NCBI RefSeq assembly: GCF_000380165.1
Contig: NZ_KB904677.1
Location: 1 to 50,941 of the forward strand
Direction of reading: 5' to 3'
Origin: Wenjunlia vitaminophila DSM 41686
GTDB taxonomy: Bacteria > Actinomycetota > Actinomycetes > Streptomycetales > Streptomycetaceae
Length of the DNA: 50,941 nucleotides
Below are positions 32,672 through 41,670 of this stretch, in pieces. Every line of letters starts with the position of its first letter. Within the stretch, counting starts at the first letter, position 1. The translations under genes and the position numbers were made by a program. A model generated the notes under the pieces. That model was not told the origin of the DNA. It did not search any database and was given only the letters and a program-made list of their open reading frames with translations.

Positions 32672-34096
32672 TCAGGCGACGGGGGGCATGTCGGTGGGAC
32701 GCGAGTCGAGGCCCTGCCGCAGGGTGGCCCAGTCGCCGCGGGTGAAGTCGGGTATCTCGACCGGGCGCCCGTTCTTGGCCAGGGAGGCGACGCTCAGGGG
32801 GACCGGCGAGCACCAGGCCGCCGAGTCGTAGACGTCGATGTCGGGCACCAGGCCGGCGCGGATGAGCTGGACCGTGCGCCACTGCAGGACGTAGTCCATG
32901 CCGCCGTGACCCCCGTTGTTCGCGGCGTCGTCGCCGACCTTCTTCCACAGCCAGTGGTCGAACTCGTCGCGGTAGGTGCTGAAGTCGCGCCAGGCGTGGC
33001 CGCTGTGGTCCGGTTCGAGGTAGATGCGCCCGCCGGTCGGCGCGGGCCCCGCGTAGTCCTCGAAGATGCCCCGGCTGCCGGCGAGGGTGTTGATCCGGCT
33101 GTACGGCCGGGGCGAACTCACGTCGTGCTCCGCCCGGATGACTCTCCCCTTCGCCGTGTCGATCATGCAGGTGACCAGGTCCCCGTTGATGTACGTCTCC
33201 TTCCAACTGGGGTGGTCCTTGGGCATGAAGCGCGCACGGTAGTCGGCCAGTCCCCTCGGTGCCGTCGCGGTGGCGCGCAGCAGGGTCATCCGGTCACCGC
33301 GGTTGATGTCCATGGCGGCTGCGATGGGAGCCAGTCCGTGCATGGGGTAGAACGACGCCGTGCTGCGGGTGTGCCAGAGCCGACGCCAGGAGTCGGTGTA
33401 GTACGTGTCGGAGAAGAGCAGTTCACGCAGGTCGTGCAGGTAGCCGCCGTGCCCGTTGGTGACGTCTCCGAACATGCCCTCGTGGGCCATCTTGAGCATG
33501 GCCAGCTCGTTGCGGCCGTAGCTGCAGTTCTCCGCCAGCATCAGGTGCTTGCGGGTCAGCTCGGAGGTGTCGACGAGGTCCCACAGCTCGTGGAGTTCGG
33601 TGGCGATGGGGAGTTCGACCATGACGTGCTTGCCGCTCAGCAGCGACGCCTTGCCGTGCTCGTAGTGGAACTCCCACGGGGTGGCGATGTACACCAGGTC
33701 GATGTCGTCGCGCTTGAGCATCTGGGCGTACGAGTCGGCGGAGCCTCCGAACTCGGCGGGGCGCGGGTAGCCCTTGGCCTCCAGCCGGTCGGCTGCGCTC
33801 TTCACCCGGTTGGCACGGATGTCGCAGACGGCGGCCACGACGCAGCCGGGGACGGCGGACCATCCCATGATCATGCCGCCGCCCCGGTTGCCCAGCCCGA
33901 TCACGCCGACGCGGACGGTCCTGCGGACGTCGAAGGGGACGCCGATCATCGACTTCTGACCGGGCCTGCGGCTGGGCTCCTGCCCGGACGACGCCACGGC
34001 GTTCTGGGCCGAACCGATGAGCCCGGCCGCGAGCGCCCCTGTGGCGACGGCTCCGCCCAACAGCATTCGTCGGGAGACAGCGGGGATTTCGGACAT
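32672..34096 (-). CDS. GH109-family NAD-dependent alpha-N-acetylgalactosaminidase, Tat-exported
   Basis: The 474-residue protein begins with a twin-arginine signal SRRMLLGGAVATGALAAGL (RR at residues 9-10). It then shows a Gfo/Idh/MocA Rossmann core: GVIGLGNRGGGMI, VYIATPWEFHYEHGKASL, KHVMVELPIATELHELWDLV, and LMLAENCSYGRNELAMLKMA. The AENC segment and the HDLRELLFS follow-on match GH109, which removes terminal alpha-GalNAc with enzyme-bound NAD. Tat export fits because the cofactor is loaded before export. AAGGAG lies eight bases before the ATG. It is the first gene of a two-gene unit and stands next to the aga-type regulator. Confidence 0.88.
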   Translation of the reverse strand: MSEIPAVSRRMLLGGAVATGALAAGLIGSAQNAVASSGQEPSRRPGQKSMIGVPFDVRRTVRVGVIGLGNRGGGMIMGWSAVPGCVVAAVCDIRANRVKSAADRLEAKGYPRPAEFGGSADSYAQMLKRDDIDLVYIATPWEFHYEHGKASLLSGKHVMVELPIATELHELWDLVDTSELTRKHLMLAENCSYGRNELAMLKMAHEGMFGDVTNGHGGYLHDLRELLFSDTYYTDSWRRLWHTRSTASFYPMHGLAPIAAAMDINRGDRMTLLRATATAPRGLADYRARFMPKDHPSWKETYINGDLVTCMIDTAKGRVIRAEHDVSSPRPYSRINTLAGSRGIFEDYAGPAPTGGRIYLEPDHSGHAWRDFSTYRDEFDHWLWKKVGDDAANNGGHGGMDYVLQWRTVQLIRAGLVPDIDVYDSAAWCSPVPLSVASLAKNGRPVEIPDFTRGDWATLRQGLDSRPTDMPPVA

Positions 34097-34319
34097 GGCG
34101 GCAACGCTCCTTGATGGGGGGCCTGCATCACTGTCGGGGACGACTCTGCGGGCTCCCCCAATGCCATGTCAATACATGTTCACACTGAAGGAACTTCGCA
34201 CAAGAACACACATAGCCTTCTCGGTCGCCGTGCCCGGGCCCGTCCGTGCACGTCCGCGGCCCGACGCCCGCCCCACCCGCCCGTTCCCGCCCGCACGTGG
34301 TCGGCGGGTGGGCGGGGCC
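34097..34319 (-). promoter_or_regulatory. Promoter region of the GH109 operon
   Basis: Read on the minus strand, TTGACA (plus-strand TGTCAA at 34168-34173) is a good -35 box upstream of the GH109 start, but a clear -10 is not seen. ATGTT at 34176-34180 in an AT-rich patch is shared with the divergent regulator-transporter promoter. The regulator gene ends at 34320, so this gap serves the GH109 unit alone. Confidence 0.4.
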
Positions 34320-35120
34320 TCAGACGGTGATCACCTTGATGCCGGCGTCGGCCAGGCGGTCGGCGGCCTGCGCGGAGATCCCCGAGTCGGTCACCACGAC
34401 GTCGATGCCGTCGAGGCCGCAGATCCTGGCGAACGCGCGCTTGCCCATCTTGGAGGAGTCGGTGACCACGATCACGCGCTGCGCACGCTCGGCGAACAGC
34501 CGGCTGATGCTCGCCTCGTCCTCCTGGTGGGTCATCACCCCCAGCTTGGGATCGACCCCGTCGACACCGAGGACGGCCACGTCCAGGACGACCTGGTTCA
34601 GCACGCCCACGGTCAGGGGGCCCACCAGCTCGTAGGTCTGGGAGCGGATCACCCCACCGGTGACCACGATCTTGATCTGTGGACGCACGGCCAGTTCGCT
34701 CGCGATGTTGAGGGCGTTGGTGACGACCGTCAGGGTGGGAGCGGCCGGGGCCACTGACGGTTCCCGCTGGTCACCGCCCGCCCGCAGCGCCAGGGCCCGC
34801 GCCACCTCGGTCGTGGTGGTACCCCCGTTGAGCCCCACCACTTCCCCCCGGCCGATCAGGTTGGCCACCGCCGCGGCGATCCGCTGCTTCTCCGCCGCGT
34901 GGCGGGAGGACTTGTACCGCAGCGGCAGCTCGTAGGAGACGCCGTGCGCGATGGCCCCGCCCCTGGTCCGCACCAGCAACTGCTGCTCGGCGAGCTCGTC
35001 GAGGTCCCTGCGGATGGTCGCGGCGGAGACCTCGAGTGCCGTGGCGGCGTCCTCGACCTCCACCCTGCCATCGGCGGCCAGCAGCTCCAGCAGCTTGCTC
35101 CACCGCTCATGTTTGGACAT
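34320..35120 (-). CDS. DeoR/GlpR-family regulator, probable AgaR-type
   Basis: A 266-residue repressor. The N-terminal winged helix is typical of DeoR proteins: RWSKLLELLAADGRVEVEDAATALEVSAATIRRDLDEL, then LLVRTRGGA. The C-terminal effector domain is of the phosphosugar-binding kind: VVGLNGGTTTTEVARAL, TLTVVTNALNIASELA, VVTGGVIRSQTYELVGPL, VLGVDGVDP and VVTDSSKMGKRAF. The effector is probably a phosphorylated sugar of the pathway. It is divergent from the transport-catabolism operon and lies upstream of GH109. GAGGAG precedes the ATG. Confidence 0.88.
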   Translation of the reverse strand: MSKHERWSKLLELLAADGRVEVEDAATALEVSAATIRRDLDELAEQQLLVRTRGGAIAHGVSYELPLRYKSSRHAAEKQRIAAAVANLIGRGEVVGLNGGTTTTEVARALALRAGGDQREPSVAPAAPTLTVVTNALNIASELAVRPQIKIVVTGGVIRSQTYELVGPLTVGVLNQVVLDVAVLGVDGVDPKLGVMTHQEDEASISRLFAERAQRVIVVTDSSKMGKRAFARICGLDGIDVVVTDSGISAQAADRLADAGIKVITV

Positions 35121-35559
35121 GCGTCGGACTCCTCACAGTGCTGGTGTTCTCACGTTCTCGCCACGCTAAGGGAGGCCGGCGCCGCGTGACCCCCTTTCCC
35201 ACCGTGACAGGGACGTCATCCGGGCCGCGCTGCGCCTCCGAGCCGGGAGACCGAGTGCTCGGCAACGGTCCCATAACGGTGCCTGGACCGCGAACCCAGC
35301 CTCGTAGATACTTCACGACACCCGCAAGAAGATGCTTAAAAATGTTTGCGCTACGAATGTTGTAATCATCTTCGATCATCTGTAATGCTCGGCGTGCACG
35401 CGCTGTCGACGACAGCCGACCGGTCCGCCGACGTCCAGTCACGGTGCCCGTCAACGGTGCTGTCACTTTCACAACAGCGACCCGAGGCCGCCCCCGGCTC
35501 CCCGACACAGGTGCGGGAGCGACCGGGACGCGCCCTCCCAGGCAAAGGTGGTAACGGCA
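35121..35559. promoter_or_regulatory. Divergent control region of the DeoR regulator and the GalNAc operon
   Basis: These 439 bases carry no gene. An AT-rich island at 35325-35390 holds GAAGATG (35328-35334) facing its inverse CATCTTC (35367-35373). It also holds two ATGTT elements 15 bases apart (35342-35346 and 35357-35361) and the paired ATCATCT at 35366-35370 and 35375-35381. These are plausible binding sites for the DeoR protein. Ribosome sites lie at both ends. Confidence 0.45.
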
Positions 35560-36822
35560 GTGAACAAGCGGAAGCTCGCACTCTCAGCAGCCTGTGCGCT
35601 CGGCGCGCTCGTCCTGACCGCGTGCGGTGGCGGTGGAGGAGAGTCCGGCGACGGGTCCGTGACCCTCAAGCTCGTCGCGGCCGACTACGGTGACAAGGCC
35701 TCCAACAGCTCCAACGTCTACTGGAAGGACGTGGCGAAGAGGTTCGAGGACGCCAACCCCGAGATCAAGGTGGACGTCCAGGTCATCAACTGGAACGAGA
35801 TCGACGCCCAGGTCAAGACGATGATCCAGAGCGGCAACATGCCGGACGTCCTGCAGACGGGCGGCTACGCGGACAAGGTCGCCGACGACCTCCTCTACAA
35901 GGCCGAGGACGTCCTCTCGCCCGAGACCAGGCAGAACCTGGTGGACAGCTTCGCGCAGGCGGGCGAGGTGGATGGGGTGCAGTACGGCATCCCGTTCGTC
36001 TCCTCCGCCCGCGTCATGTTCTACAACAAGGAGCACTTCGCCAAGGCCGGGATCACCGCGCCGCCGAAGACCTGGGACGAGGTCCGGCAGGCCGCCGAAA
36101 CCCTCAAGAAGAAGGTGCCCGGCGTCACCCCGTACGCGCTGCCCCTCGGCCCGGAGGAGGCCCAGGGCGAGTCGCTGATCTGGGAGCTGGGCAACGGCGG
36201 CGGCTACACGGACGCCGAGGGCAAGTACACCATCGACAGCGACGCCAACGTCGAGACGTTCCAGTGGCTGAAGACCAACCTGGTCGAGCCGGGACTCACC
36301 TACGCCAACCCCGCCACCACCGACCGCAAGACCGCCTTCGCCGACTTCGCCGCCGGCAAGGTCGGCATGCTCAACGGGCACCCCTCCCTCCTCCAGATGT
36401 CCAAGACGGGCAAGGTCGAGTACGGCGTGGCACCCATCCCCGGCAAGGCCGGGCCGCTCGACTCCACGCTCGGCGTCGCCGACTGGACGATGGCCTTCAA
36501 GGACAACGGCCACCAGGAAGAGATCAAGAAGTTCCTGGACTTCGCGTACTCCAAGGAGAACACGCTGAAGTTCACCACGATGTACAACCTCATGCCGGTC
36601 ACCAAGGACACGCTGGAGGAGACGAAGGCCAGCGCGGACGACGACATGAAGCTCTTCTACGACCTGCTGCCGAAGGCCCGCTTCTACCCGCTGGGCGACA
36701 CCTCCTGGGACGCGGTCTCCGCACAGATCAAGCAGAGCGGCGGCACCGCGGTCAGCGACGACCCCGCCAAGGTGCTGGGTGAGCTGCAGAAGACGGCCGA
36801 AGAGATCCTGGCCGACCAGTAG
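35560..36822 (+). CDS. Extracellular sugar-binding lipoprotein of an ABC importer (family 1, MalE-like)
   Basis: A 420-residue protein from the GTG at 35560, chosen because AAAGGTGG precedes it at seven bases; an in-frame GTG 12 bases upstream is less likely. Its N-terminus is a lipoprotein signal with lipobox LVLTAC (Cys22) followed by a Gly/Ser linker. The rest is a family 1 solute-binding protein (WKDVAKRFEDANPEIKVDVQ, DVLQTGGYADKV, MFYNKEHFAKAGI, GYTDAEGKYTIDS). The substrate is inferred to be GalNAc or a GalNAc-containing sugar from its operon. Confidence 0.9.
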   Translation: MNKRKLALSAACALGALVLTACGGGGGESGDGSVTLKLVAADYGDKASNSSNVYWKDVAKRFEDANPEIKVDVQVINWNEIDAQVKTMIQSGNMPDVLQTGGYADKVADDLLYKAEDVLSPETRQNLVDSFAQAGEVDGVQYGIPFVSSARVMFYNKEHFAKAGITAPPKTWDEVRQAAETLKKKVPGVTPYALPLGPEEAQGESLIWELGNGGGYTDAEGKYTIDSDANVETFQWLKTNLVEPGLTYANPATTDRKTAFADFAAGKVGMLNGHPSLLQMSKTGKVEYGVAPIPGKAGPLDSTLGVADWTMAFKDNGHQEEIKKFLDFAYSKENTLKFTTMYNLMPVTKDTLEETKASADDDMKLFYDLLPKARFYPLGDTSWDAVSAQIKQSGGTAVSDDPAKVLGELQKTAEEILADQ

Positions 36823-36863
36823 GCCCTCCGACAGCCCCACCGCAGACACCCGGAAGGCACCCC

Positions 36864-37817
36864 GTGTCCACCAACACCGCCCACACGCCGCAGGAGCGGC
36901 CCGCGCACCCCGCGCGGGCCGCCCGGGGCAAGGGCCGCGGCAGGAGGTTCCGGCTCGACAGGCTGGGCCCCCTGCCCTGGATCGGCCCGGCCGTGGCGCT
37001 CATCGTGCTCGTCGTGCTCTGGCCCGTCTACGAGATGGTCCGCACCTCGTTCCTGAAGATCAGCGTCAGCGGTTTCGTCCGTGGCTCCGCCGGACTGGAC
37101 AAGTACCGGCAGCTCTTCGACGACCCTGACCTCGGCTCCGTCCTGCTCGCCACGGTGGTCTGGACCGTGGCCGTGGTCACCTGCACGATGGTGGTCTCCC
37201 TGGCCCTGGCCCAGCTCTTCCACCAGCAGTTCCCCGGAAGGCGGCTGACGCGCTGGGCGCTGATCGCCCCCTGGGCGGCGTCCGTCCTGATGACCGCCGT
37301 CGCCTTCCGGTGGATGCTCGACCGCACCGCCGGCGTCCTCAACACCCTCATGGCCGACCTCGGTCTGATCGACGAGCCCAAGGACTGGCTCGGCGACCCC
37401 TCCACCGCCTGGCCCTGGATGATGGCCGTCGCGGTGTTCGTGTCGCTGCCCTTCACCACCTACACGCTGCTGGCGGGGCTGGGAACGGTGCCCGACGAGG
37501 TGTACGAGGCGGCCCGCGTGGACGGCACCGGCACCTGGCAGACGTACCGGCTGATCACACTGCCCCTGCTGCGCCCGGCCTTCCTGGTCGGCGTGGTGAT
37601 CAACCTGATCAACGTCTTCAACTCCTTCCCCATCATCTGGGCCATGACCCGTGGCGGCCCCGACAGTCAGACCGCGACCACGACCGTCTTCATGTACCAG
37701 CTCAAGAACAACGACATCGGCCAGTCCGCCGCCATGTCCGTGGTGAACTTCGCGCTGGTGGTCGTCCTCGTGGTGGTCTTCCTCTGGGTCAGTCGCTGGA
37801 ACAAGGAAGAGGCATGA
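36864..37817 (+). CDS. ABC sugar transporter permease (MalF-type)
   Basis: The 317-residue inner-membrane protein has about six hydrophobic segments, beginning with LPWIGPAVALIVLVVLWPVYE. It has the EAA loop that contacts the ATPase: VYEAARVDGTGTWQTYRLITLPLL. Its GTG start at 36864 is 41 bases after the binding-protein stop, and the next permease overlaps its end (ATGA). No ATPase gene is found in this operon, as in Streptomyces sugar importers that share the MsiK ATPase. Confidence 0.92.
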   Translation: MSTNTAHTPQERPAHPARAARGKGRGRRFRLDRLGPLPWIGPAVALIVLVVLWPVYEMVRTSFLKISVSGFVRGSAGLDKYRQLFDDPDLGSVLLATVVWTVAVVTCTMVVSLALAQLFHQQFPGRRLTRWALIAPWAASVLMTAVAFRWMLDRTAGVLNTLMADLGLIDEPKDWLGDPSTAWPWMMAVAVFVSLPFTTYTLLAGLGTVPDEVYEAARVDGTGTWQTYRLITLPLLRPAFLVGVVINLINVFNSFPIIWAMTRGGPDSQTATTTVFMYQLKNNDIGQSAAMSVVNFALVVVLVVVFLWVSRWNKEEA

Positions 37818-38734
37818 TGTCCACGCACACCACGACGACAGCCGGGGCCAGCCCCGCCACCGTCCGGCCGGTGGGCGGGAAGGCGTCCCCCCGGCGTCGG
37901 TCGGCGCGTGCCGAGCGCCGGCTCCGACCCCGGACCCTGGCCCTCGCGGCCGTGGCGTGGCTGCTGGCGATCACCTTCCTGCTGCCGTACGTCGAGATGG
38001 TGATCACCGCGCTGCGCCCCGCGGGCGAGCTCCGCGACGCCACCTACCTCCCCGACGAGTTCGTCTGGTCGAACTTCGTCAACGTGTGGCGGGACTCCAA
38101 CCTCGCCGACAACCTGAAGGTGAGCCTGCTGGTGGCCGGCGGGTCGACCGTGCTGGTGCTCCTGGTGGCACTGCCCGCCGCCTACTACACGGCCCGCATC
38201 CGCTTCCGCGGCAGGAAGCTGTTCCTGCTGCTCGTGCTCGTCACCCAGATGTTCCAACCGACCTCGCTGCTGGTCGGCCTCTACCGGCAGTTCTACCAGT
38301 TGGACATGCTCAACTCGGTCTGGACGCTGATCCTGTGCAACGCCGCCTTCAACCTCGCGTTCGCCGTGTGGATCCTCACCGCCTACATCGGTTCCATACC
38401 GGTGCAGTTGGAGGAGGCCGCGATGATCGACGGGCTCAGCAGGTTCGGCGCCCTGCTGCGCGTGACCCTGCCGCTGGCGATGCCCGGCGTCGTCACGGCG
38501 GTGGTGTTCACCTTCATCGCCGCGTGGAACGAGTTCGTCATGGGCCTCACCCTTTCCACGCTTCCGGAGAGCCAGCCGCTGACGGTGGGCATCAACAACT
38601 TCATCGGTAACTACAGCGTCCAGTGGAACTACCTGTTCGCCGCCTCCGTGATCGCGATCGTGCCCGTCATCGTGCTGTTCGCCTTCATCGAGCGTCACGT
38701 GGTGTCCGGTCTGACCGCCGGATCGGTGAAGTGA
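37814..38734 (+). CDS. ABC sugar transporter permease (MalG-type)
   Basis: A ~306-residue membrane protein with an N-terminal basic extension of ~45 residues, then six hydrophobic segments (LALAAVAWLLAITFLLPYV, LVLLVALPAAYYTARI). The EAA loop is LEEAAMIDGLSRFGALLRVTLPLAM. Two ATG codons (37814 and 37817) are in frame; the first overlaps the upstream stop. It is paired with the MalF-type permease and needs an ATPase encoded elsewhere. The SIS-domain gene follows after 86 bases. Confidence 0.92.
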   Translation: MMSTHTTTTAGASPATVRPVGGKASPRRRSARAERRLRPRTLALAAVAWLLAITFLLPYVEMVITALRPAGELRDATYLPDEFVWSNFVNVWRDSNLADNLKVSLLVAGGSTVLVLLVALPAAYYTARIRFRGRKLFLLLVLVTQMFQPTSLLVGLYRQFYQLDMLNSVWTLILCNAAFNLAFAVWILTAYIGSIPVQLEEAAMIDGLSRFGALLRVTLPLAMPGVVTAVVFTFIAAWNEFVMGLTLSTLPESQPLTVGINNFIGNYSVQWNYLFAASVIAIVPVIVLFAFIERHVVSGLTAGSVK

Positions 38735-38820
38735 CGCCCACGGCCGCGGCAGGTGGCGGCCTCCGGCCCCGGGGTGCCCCACCGACGCCCGTCCCCTCCC
38801 ACGTCTCCCAAGGAGTTCCG

Positions 38821-39771
38821 ATGTCCGGCACCGGTCCCTCGCGCACTGCGGTCGAGATCACCTCCCAGCCCGAGTGCTGGCGGCGGGCGGCCCAACTGCT
38901 CCCGACCCGGGCCTCGGCCCTGCCGCGCCGCGGTGAGCGCGTCGCCGTCGTCGGCTGCGGAACGTCGTGGTTCATGGCCCAGGCCTACGCGGCGCTGCGG
39001 GAGACCGGCGGCCACGGGGAGACCGACGCCTTCGCCGCCTCCGAGTTCCCCACCGGGCGGGTCTACGACCGGGTCCTGGCCATCACCCGCTCCGGCACCA
39101 CCACCGAGGTCCTGGAGCTGCTGGGGCACCTGCGGGGCACGACGCGAACCTGCGCGGTCACCGCCGACCCGGGCACGCCGGTGATGGGCACGGCCGACGA
39201 CGTCGTGGTCCTGGACTTCGCGGACGAGGAGTCCGTCGTCCAGACCCGTTTCGCCACCACCACCCTGGCGCTGCTGCGGGCCCACCTGGAAGCCGAAGGG
39301 GCCATGCCGCCGGGTGTGCGCACCCTCGCCGCCGCCGCGGACGACGCCGGGGCGGCGATCGCAGCCCCGCTGCCCGCCGCGGCGCTGGCCGCCGAGCAGT
39401 TCACGTTCCTCGGAACCGGCTGGACCTACGCGCTGGCGCTCGAAGCGGCGCTGAAGATGCGGGAGGCCGCCGGCGCCTGGACCGAGGCGTACCCGGCGAT
39501 GGAGTACCGGCACGGCCCGATCAGCATCGCCGGCCCCGGCCGGGTGACGTGGATCTTCGGGACGGCGCCGCGGGGCCTGGCCGGTGAGGTCGGCCGCGTC
39601 GGCGGCTCACTCGTCACCGACGCCCTGGCGGACGGCGACACCCTCGACCCGATGGCCGACCTCGTTCGGGCCCAACGTCTCGCCGTCGCCGTCGCGCAGG
39701 CGCGCGGCTGTGACCCGGACCGCCCCGCGAACCTCACCAGGTCCGTCGTCCTGGACGGCTCCCGTGCCTGA
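38821..39771 (+). CDS. agaS: SIS-domain sugar isomerase, probable AgaS-type galactosamine-6-phosphate deaminase/isomerase
   Basis: The 316-residue protein has two SIS domains: VAVVGCGTSWFMAQAYAAL in the first, with VLAITRSGTTTEVLELL as the phosphosugar loop, and FLGTGWTYALALEAALKMREAAGAWTEAYPAMEYRHGPIS in the second. The latter is the GlmS/AgaS-type ligand segment. In aga pathways AgaS converts galactosamine-6-phosphate to tagatose-6-phosphate and ammonia. This fits the neighbouring tagatose-type kinase and aldolase. An AAGGAG site precedes the ATG. The kinase gene overlaps its end by 8 bases. Confidence 0.78.
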   Translation: MSGTGPSRTAVEITSQPECWRRAAQLLPTRASALPRRGERVAVVGCGTSWFMAQAYAALRETGGHGETDAFAASEFPTGRVYDRVLAITRSGTTTEVLELLGHLRGTTRTCAVTADPGTPVMGTADDVVVLDFADEESVVQTRFATTTLALLRAHLEAEGAMPPGVRTLAAAADDAGAAIAAPLPAAALAAEQFTFLGTGWTYALALEAALKMREAAGAWTEAYPAMEYRHGPISIAGPGRVTWIFGTAPRGLAGEVGRVGGSLVTDALADGDTLDPMADLVRAQRLAVAVAQARGCDPDRPANLTRSVVLDGSRA

Positions 39772-40735
39772 CCGTCCGTGGGCCTCCGCCTGCGTGGCGG
39801 CGCTCGACGTGGGGGGCACCGGAATGAAGGGGGCGCTGTTCGACGGGGACCTGCGCCCGCTGGCCGTCCTGCACGAGCCGACGCCCGCGGCGGCCGGGCC
39901 CCAGGCCGTCGTGGACACCGCCGCGCAGGCCCTGCTCCGACTCACCGGGCAGGCCGCCGACCATGGCCTGCGGGTCCACGGGGCGGGCGTGGTCGTGCCC
40001 GGCATCGTCCGTGAGGACGCACAGCTCGCGGTCCGTTCGGTCAACCTCGGCTGGCGGGACCTGCCGCTCGCCGAGGTCCTCAGCGAACGCACCGGGCTGC
40101 CGGTCGTCCTCGGCCACGACGTGCGCGCCGGCGGTCTTGCCGAGTCCGTCCTGGGTGCCGCCCGCGGCGTGCGGAACGTCCTCTTCGTCGCCATCGGCAC
40201 CGGTATCGCCGGGGCCCTCGTGTGCGACGGGGAGCCCACGCAGGGCCAGGGGTACGCGGGCGAGCTCGGTCACCTCGTCGTCGACCCTGGTGGCGCGCGC
40301 TGCGCGTGCGGCGGTCGCGGCTGCCTGGAGACGGTCGCTTCCGCGTCCGCTGTCGCCGCCGCGTTCACCGCGCGGACCGGTAGGTCCGTGGAGGGCGCCG
40401 CCGGGGTCGCGGCCCTCGTGGCGCGCGGGGACGCCGACGCGGTCAGCGTGTGGCAGCGGGCCGTGGACGCGCTGGCCACCGCGCTCGCCACGACCGTCAC
40501 GCTGTTCGGCTGTGAACGCGTGGTGCTCGGTGGGGGGCTCGCCGAGGCGGGCGAACTGCTCCTCGGGCCCGTCCGGCAGCGTCTGGACGAGAAGCTGACG
40601 TTCCAGCGGCGTCCCTCCGTGGTCGCCGCGGAGCTGGGCGACCGGGCGGGCTGCCTGGGGGCCGGGCTCCTGGCCCGGCGGGCGGCGGCACGGGCGCCGG
40701 GGACGTTCGCGACGGCCGAGGGTGTGCGCCGGTGA
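39764..40735 (+). CDS. ROK-family sugar kinase
   Basis: A 323-residue ROK kinase. It has the ATP-binding ALDVGGTGMKGALFDGDL, the GAGVVVPGIV motif, the DxRA-type catalytic HDVRAGGLAESVLG, the IGTGIAGALV loop, and a zinc motif GHLVVDPGGARCACGGRGCLE with its CxCGxxGCxE. It would phosphorylate the imported hexosamine, most likely GalNAc to GalNAc-6-phosphate. The start at GTG 39764 overlaps the upstream gene by 8 bases; a later GTG is possible. The PfkB gene overlaps its end by 4 bases. Confidence 0.88.
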   Translation: MPDRPWASACVAALDVGGTGMKGALFDGDLRPLAVLHEPTPAAAGPQAVVDTAAQALLRLTGQAADHGLRVHGAGVVVPGIVREDAQLAVRSVNLGWRDLPLAEVLSERTGLPVVLGHDVRAGGLAESVLGAARGVRNVLFVAIGTGIAGALVCDGEPTQGQGYAGELGHLVVDPGGARCACGGRGCLETVASASAVAAAFTARTGRSVEGAAGVAALVARGDADAVSVWQRAVDALATALATTVTLFGCERVVLGGGLAEAGELLLGPVRQRLDEKLTFQRRPSVVAAELGDRAGCLGAGLLARRAAARAPGTFATAEGVRR

Positions 40736-41670
40736 TCCTCACCGTCACCCTCAACGCGGCGCTCGACGTCACCTACGTCGTCGACGACCTGACTCCCCAC
40801 GCCTCGCACCGGGTGCTGACCACGCACGAGCGCGCCGGGGGGAAGGGCGTCAACGTCTCCCGTGTGCTGGCCTCGCTGGGGCGTCCCACCGTGGTGACCG
40901 GACTGTGTGGCGGCCCCACCGGCGACGCCATCCGCCGTGACCTGGCCGACGCCGGGCTCCCCGACCAGTTCGTGCCCGTCGCCGGGGACTCCCGCCGCAC
41001 GCTCACCGTGGTGTGCCGGGACGACGGCGACGCCACCGTGTTCAACCCGGCCGGGCCGCACGTCGGCACCGACGAGTGGGAGGCCTTCACCGCGCGTTTC
41101 CAGCGCCTGGCCGAGCGGGCGGCGGTGGTCGTCCTCAGCGGGAGCCTGCCGCCCGGGCTGCCCACCGACGCGTACGCGCGGCTCGTCCGGCTGGCCGCCC
41201 GGGCCGGGGCCGCAACCGTCCTTGACACCAGTGGCCCGCCGCTGCTGGCGGGGGTGGGTGCCCGTCCCGACGTCGTCAAACCGAACGCCGTCGAACTCGC
41301 CGCCGCCACCGGTCTGTCGGACCCCGCTGCCGCCTCCGCCGAGCTGCGGGAACGCGGCGCGGGAGCCGTGGTCGTCTCCCGCGGTCCCGAGGGGCTGCGC
41401 GCGACCACCCCCCTCGGGAGCTGGCGCGCGGTCCCGGCGGAGAACCTGACCGGGAACCCCACCGGCGCCGGGGACGCCTGTGTCGCGGCCCTCGCCGCCG
41501 GGATCGCCTCGGGCGCCGCCTGGCCCGACCTGCTGCGCGAGGCGGTCGCCCTGTCGGCCGCCGCCGTCCCCCGCCCGGTCGCCGGTGAGTTCGACCCCGC
41601 GACCTACCACCGCCTTCGCACGTCAACCCTCGTGGAGGAGATACCCGATGCCCCTGGTGCCGAGCGATGA
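40732..41670 (+). CDS. PfkB-family kinase, probable tagatose-6-phosphate / 1-phosphofructokinase type
   Basis: The 312-residue product is of the LacC/FruK branch: LTVTLNAALDVTYVVDDL at the N-terminus, GGKGVNVSRVLASLG as the first PfkB signature, LSGSLPPGLP, KPNAVELAAATGL, and TGNPTGAGDACVAAL with the catalytic Asp in GAGD. It would phosphorylate tagatose-6-phosphate to the 1,6-bisphosphate for the downstream aldolase. The GTG at 40732 overlaps the ROK stop (GTGA), and the aldolase start lies 23 bases inside its end. Confidence 0.85.
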   Translation: MILTVTLNAALDVTYVVDDLTPHASHRVLTTHERAGGKGVNVSRVLASLGRPTVVTGLCGGPTGDAIRRDLADAGLPDQFVPVAGDSRRTLTVVCRDDGDATVFNPAGPHVGTDEWEAFTARFQRLAERAAVVVLSGSLPPGLPTDAYARLVRLAARAGAATVLDTSGPPLLAGVGARPDVVKPNAVELAAATGLSDPAAASAELRERGAGAVVVSRGPEGLRATTPLGSWRAVPAENLTGNPTGAGDACVAALAAGIASGAAWPDLLREAVALSAAAVPRPVAGEFDPATYHRLRTSTLVEEIPDAPGAER

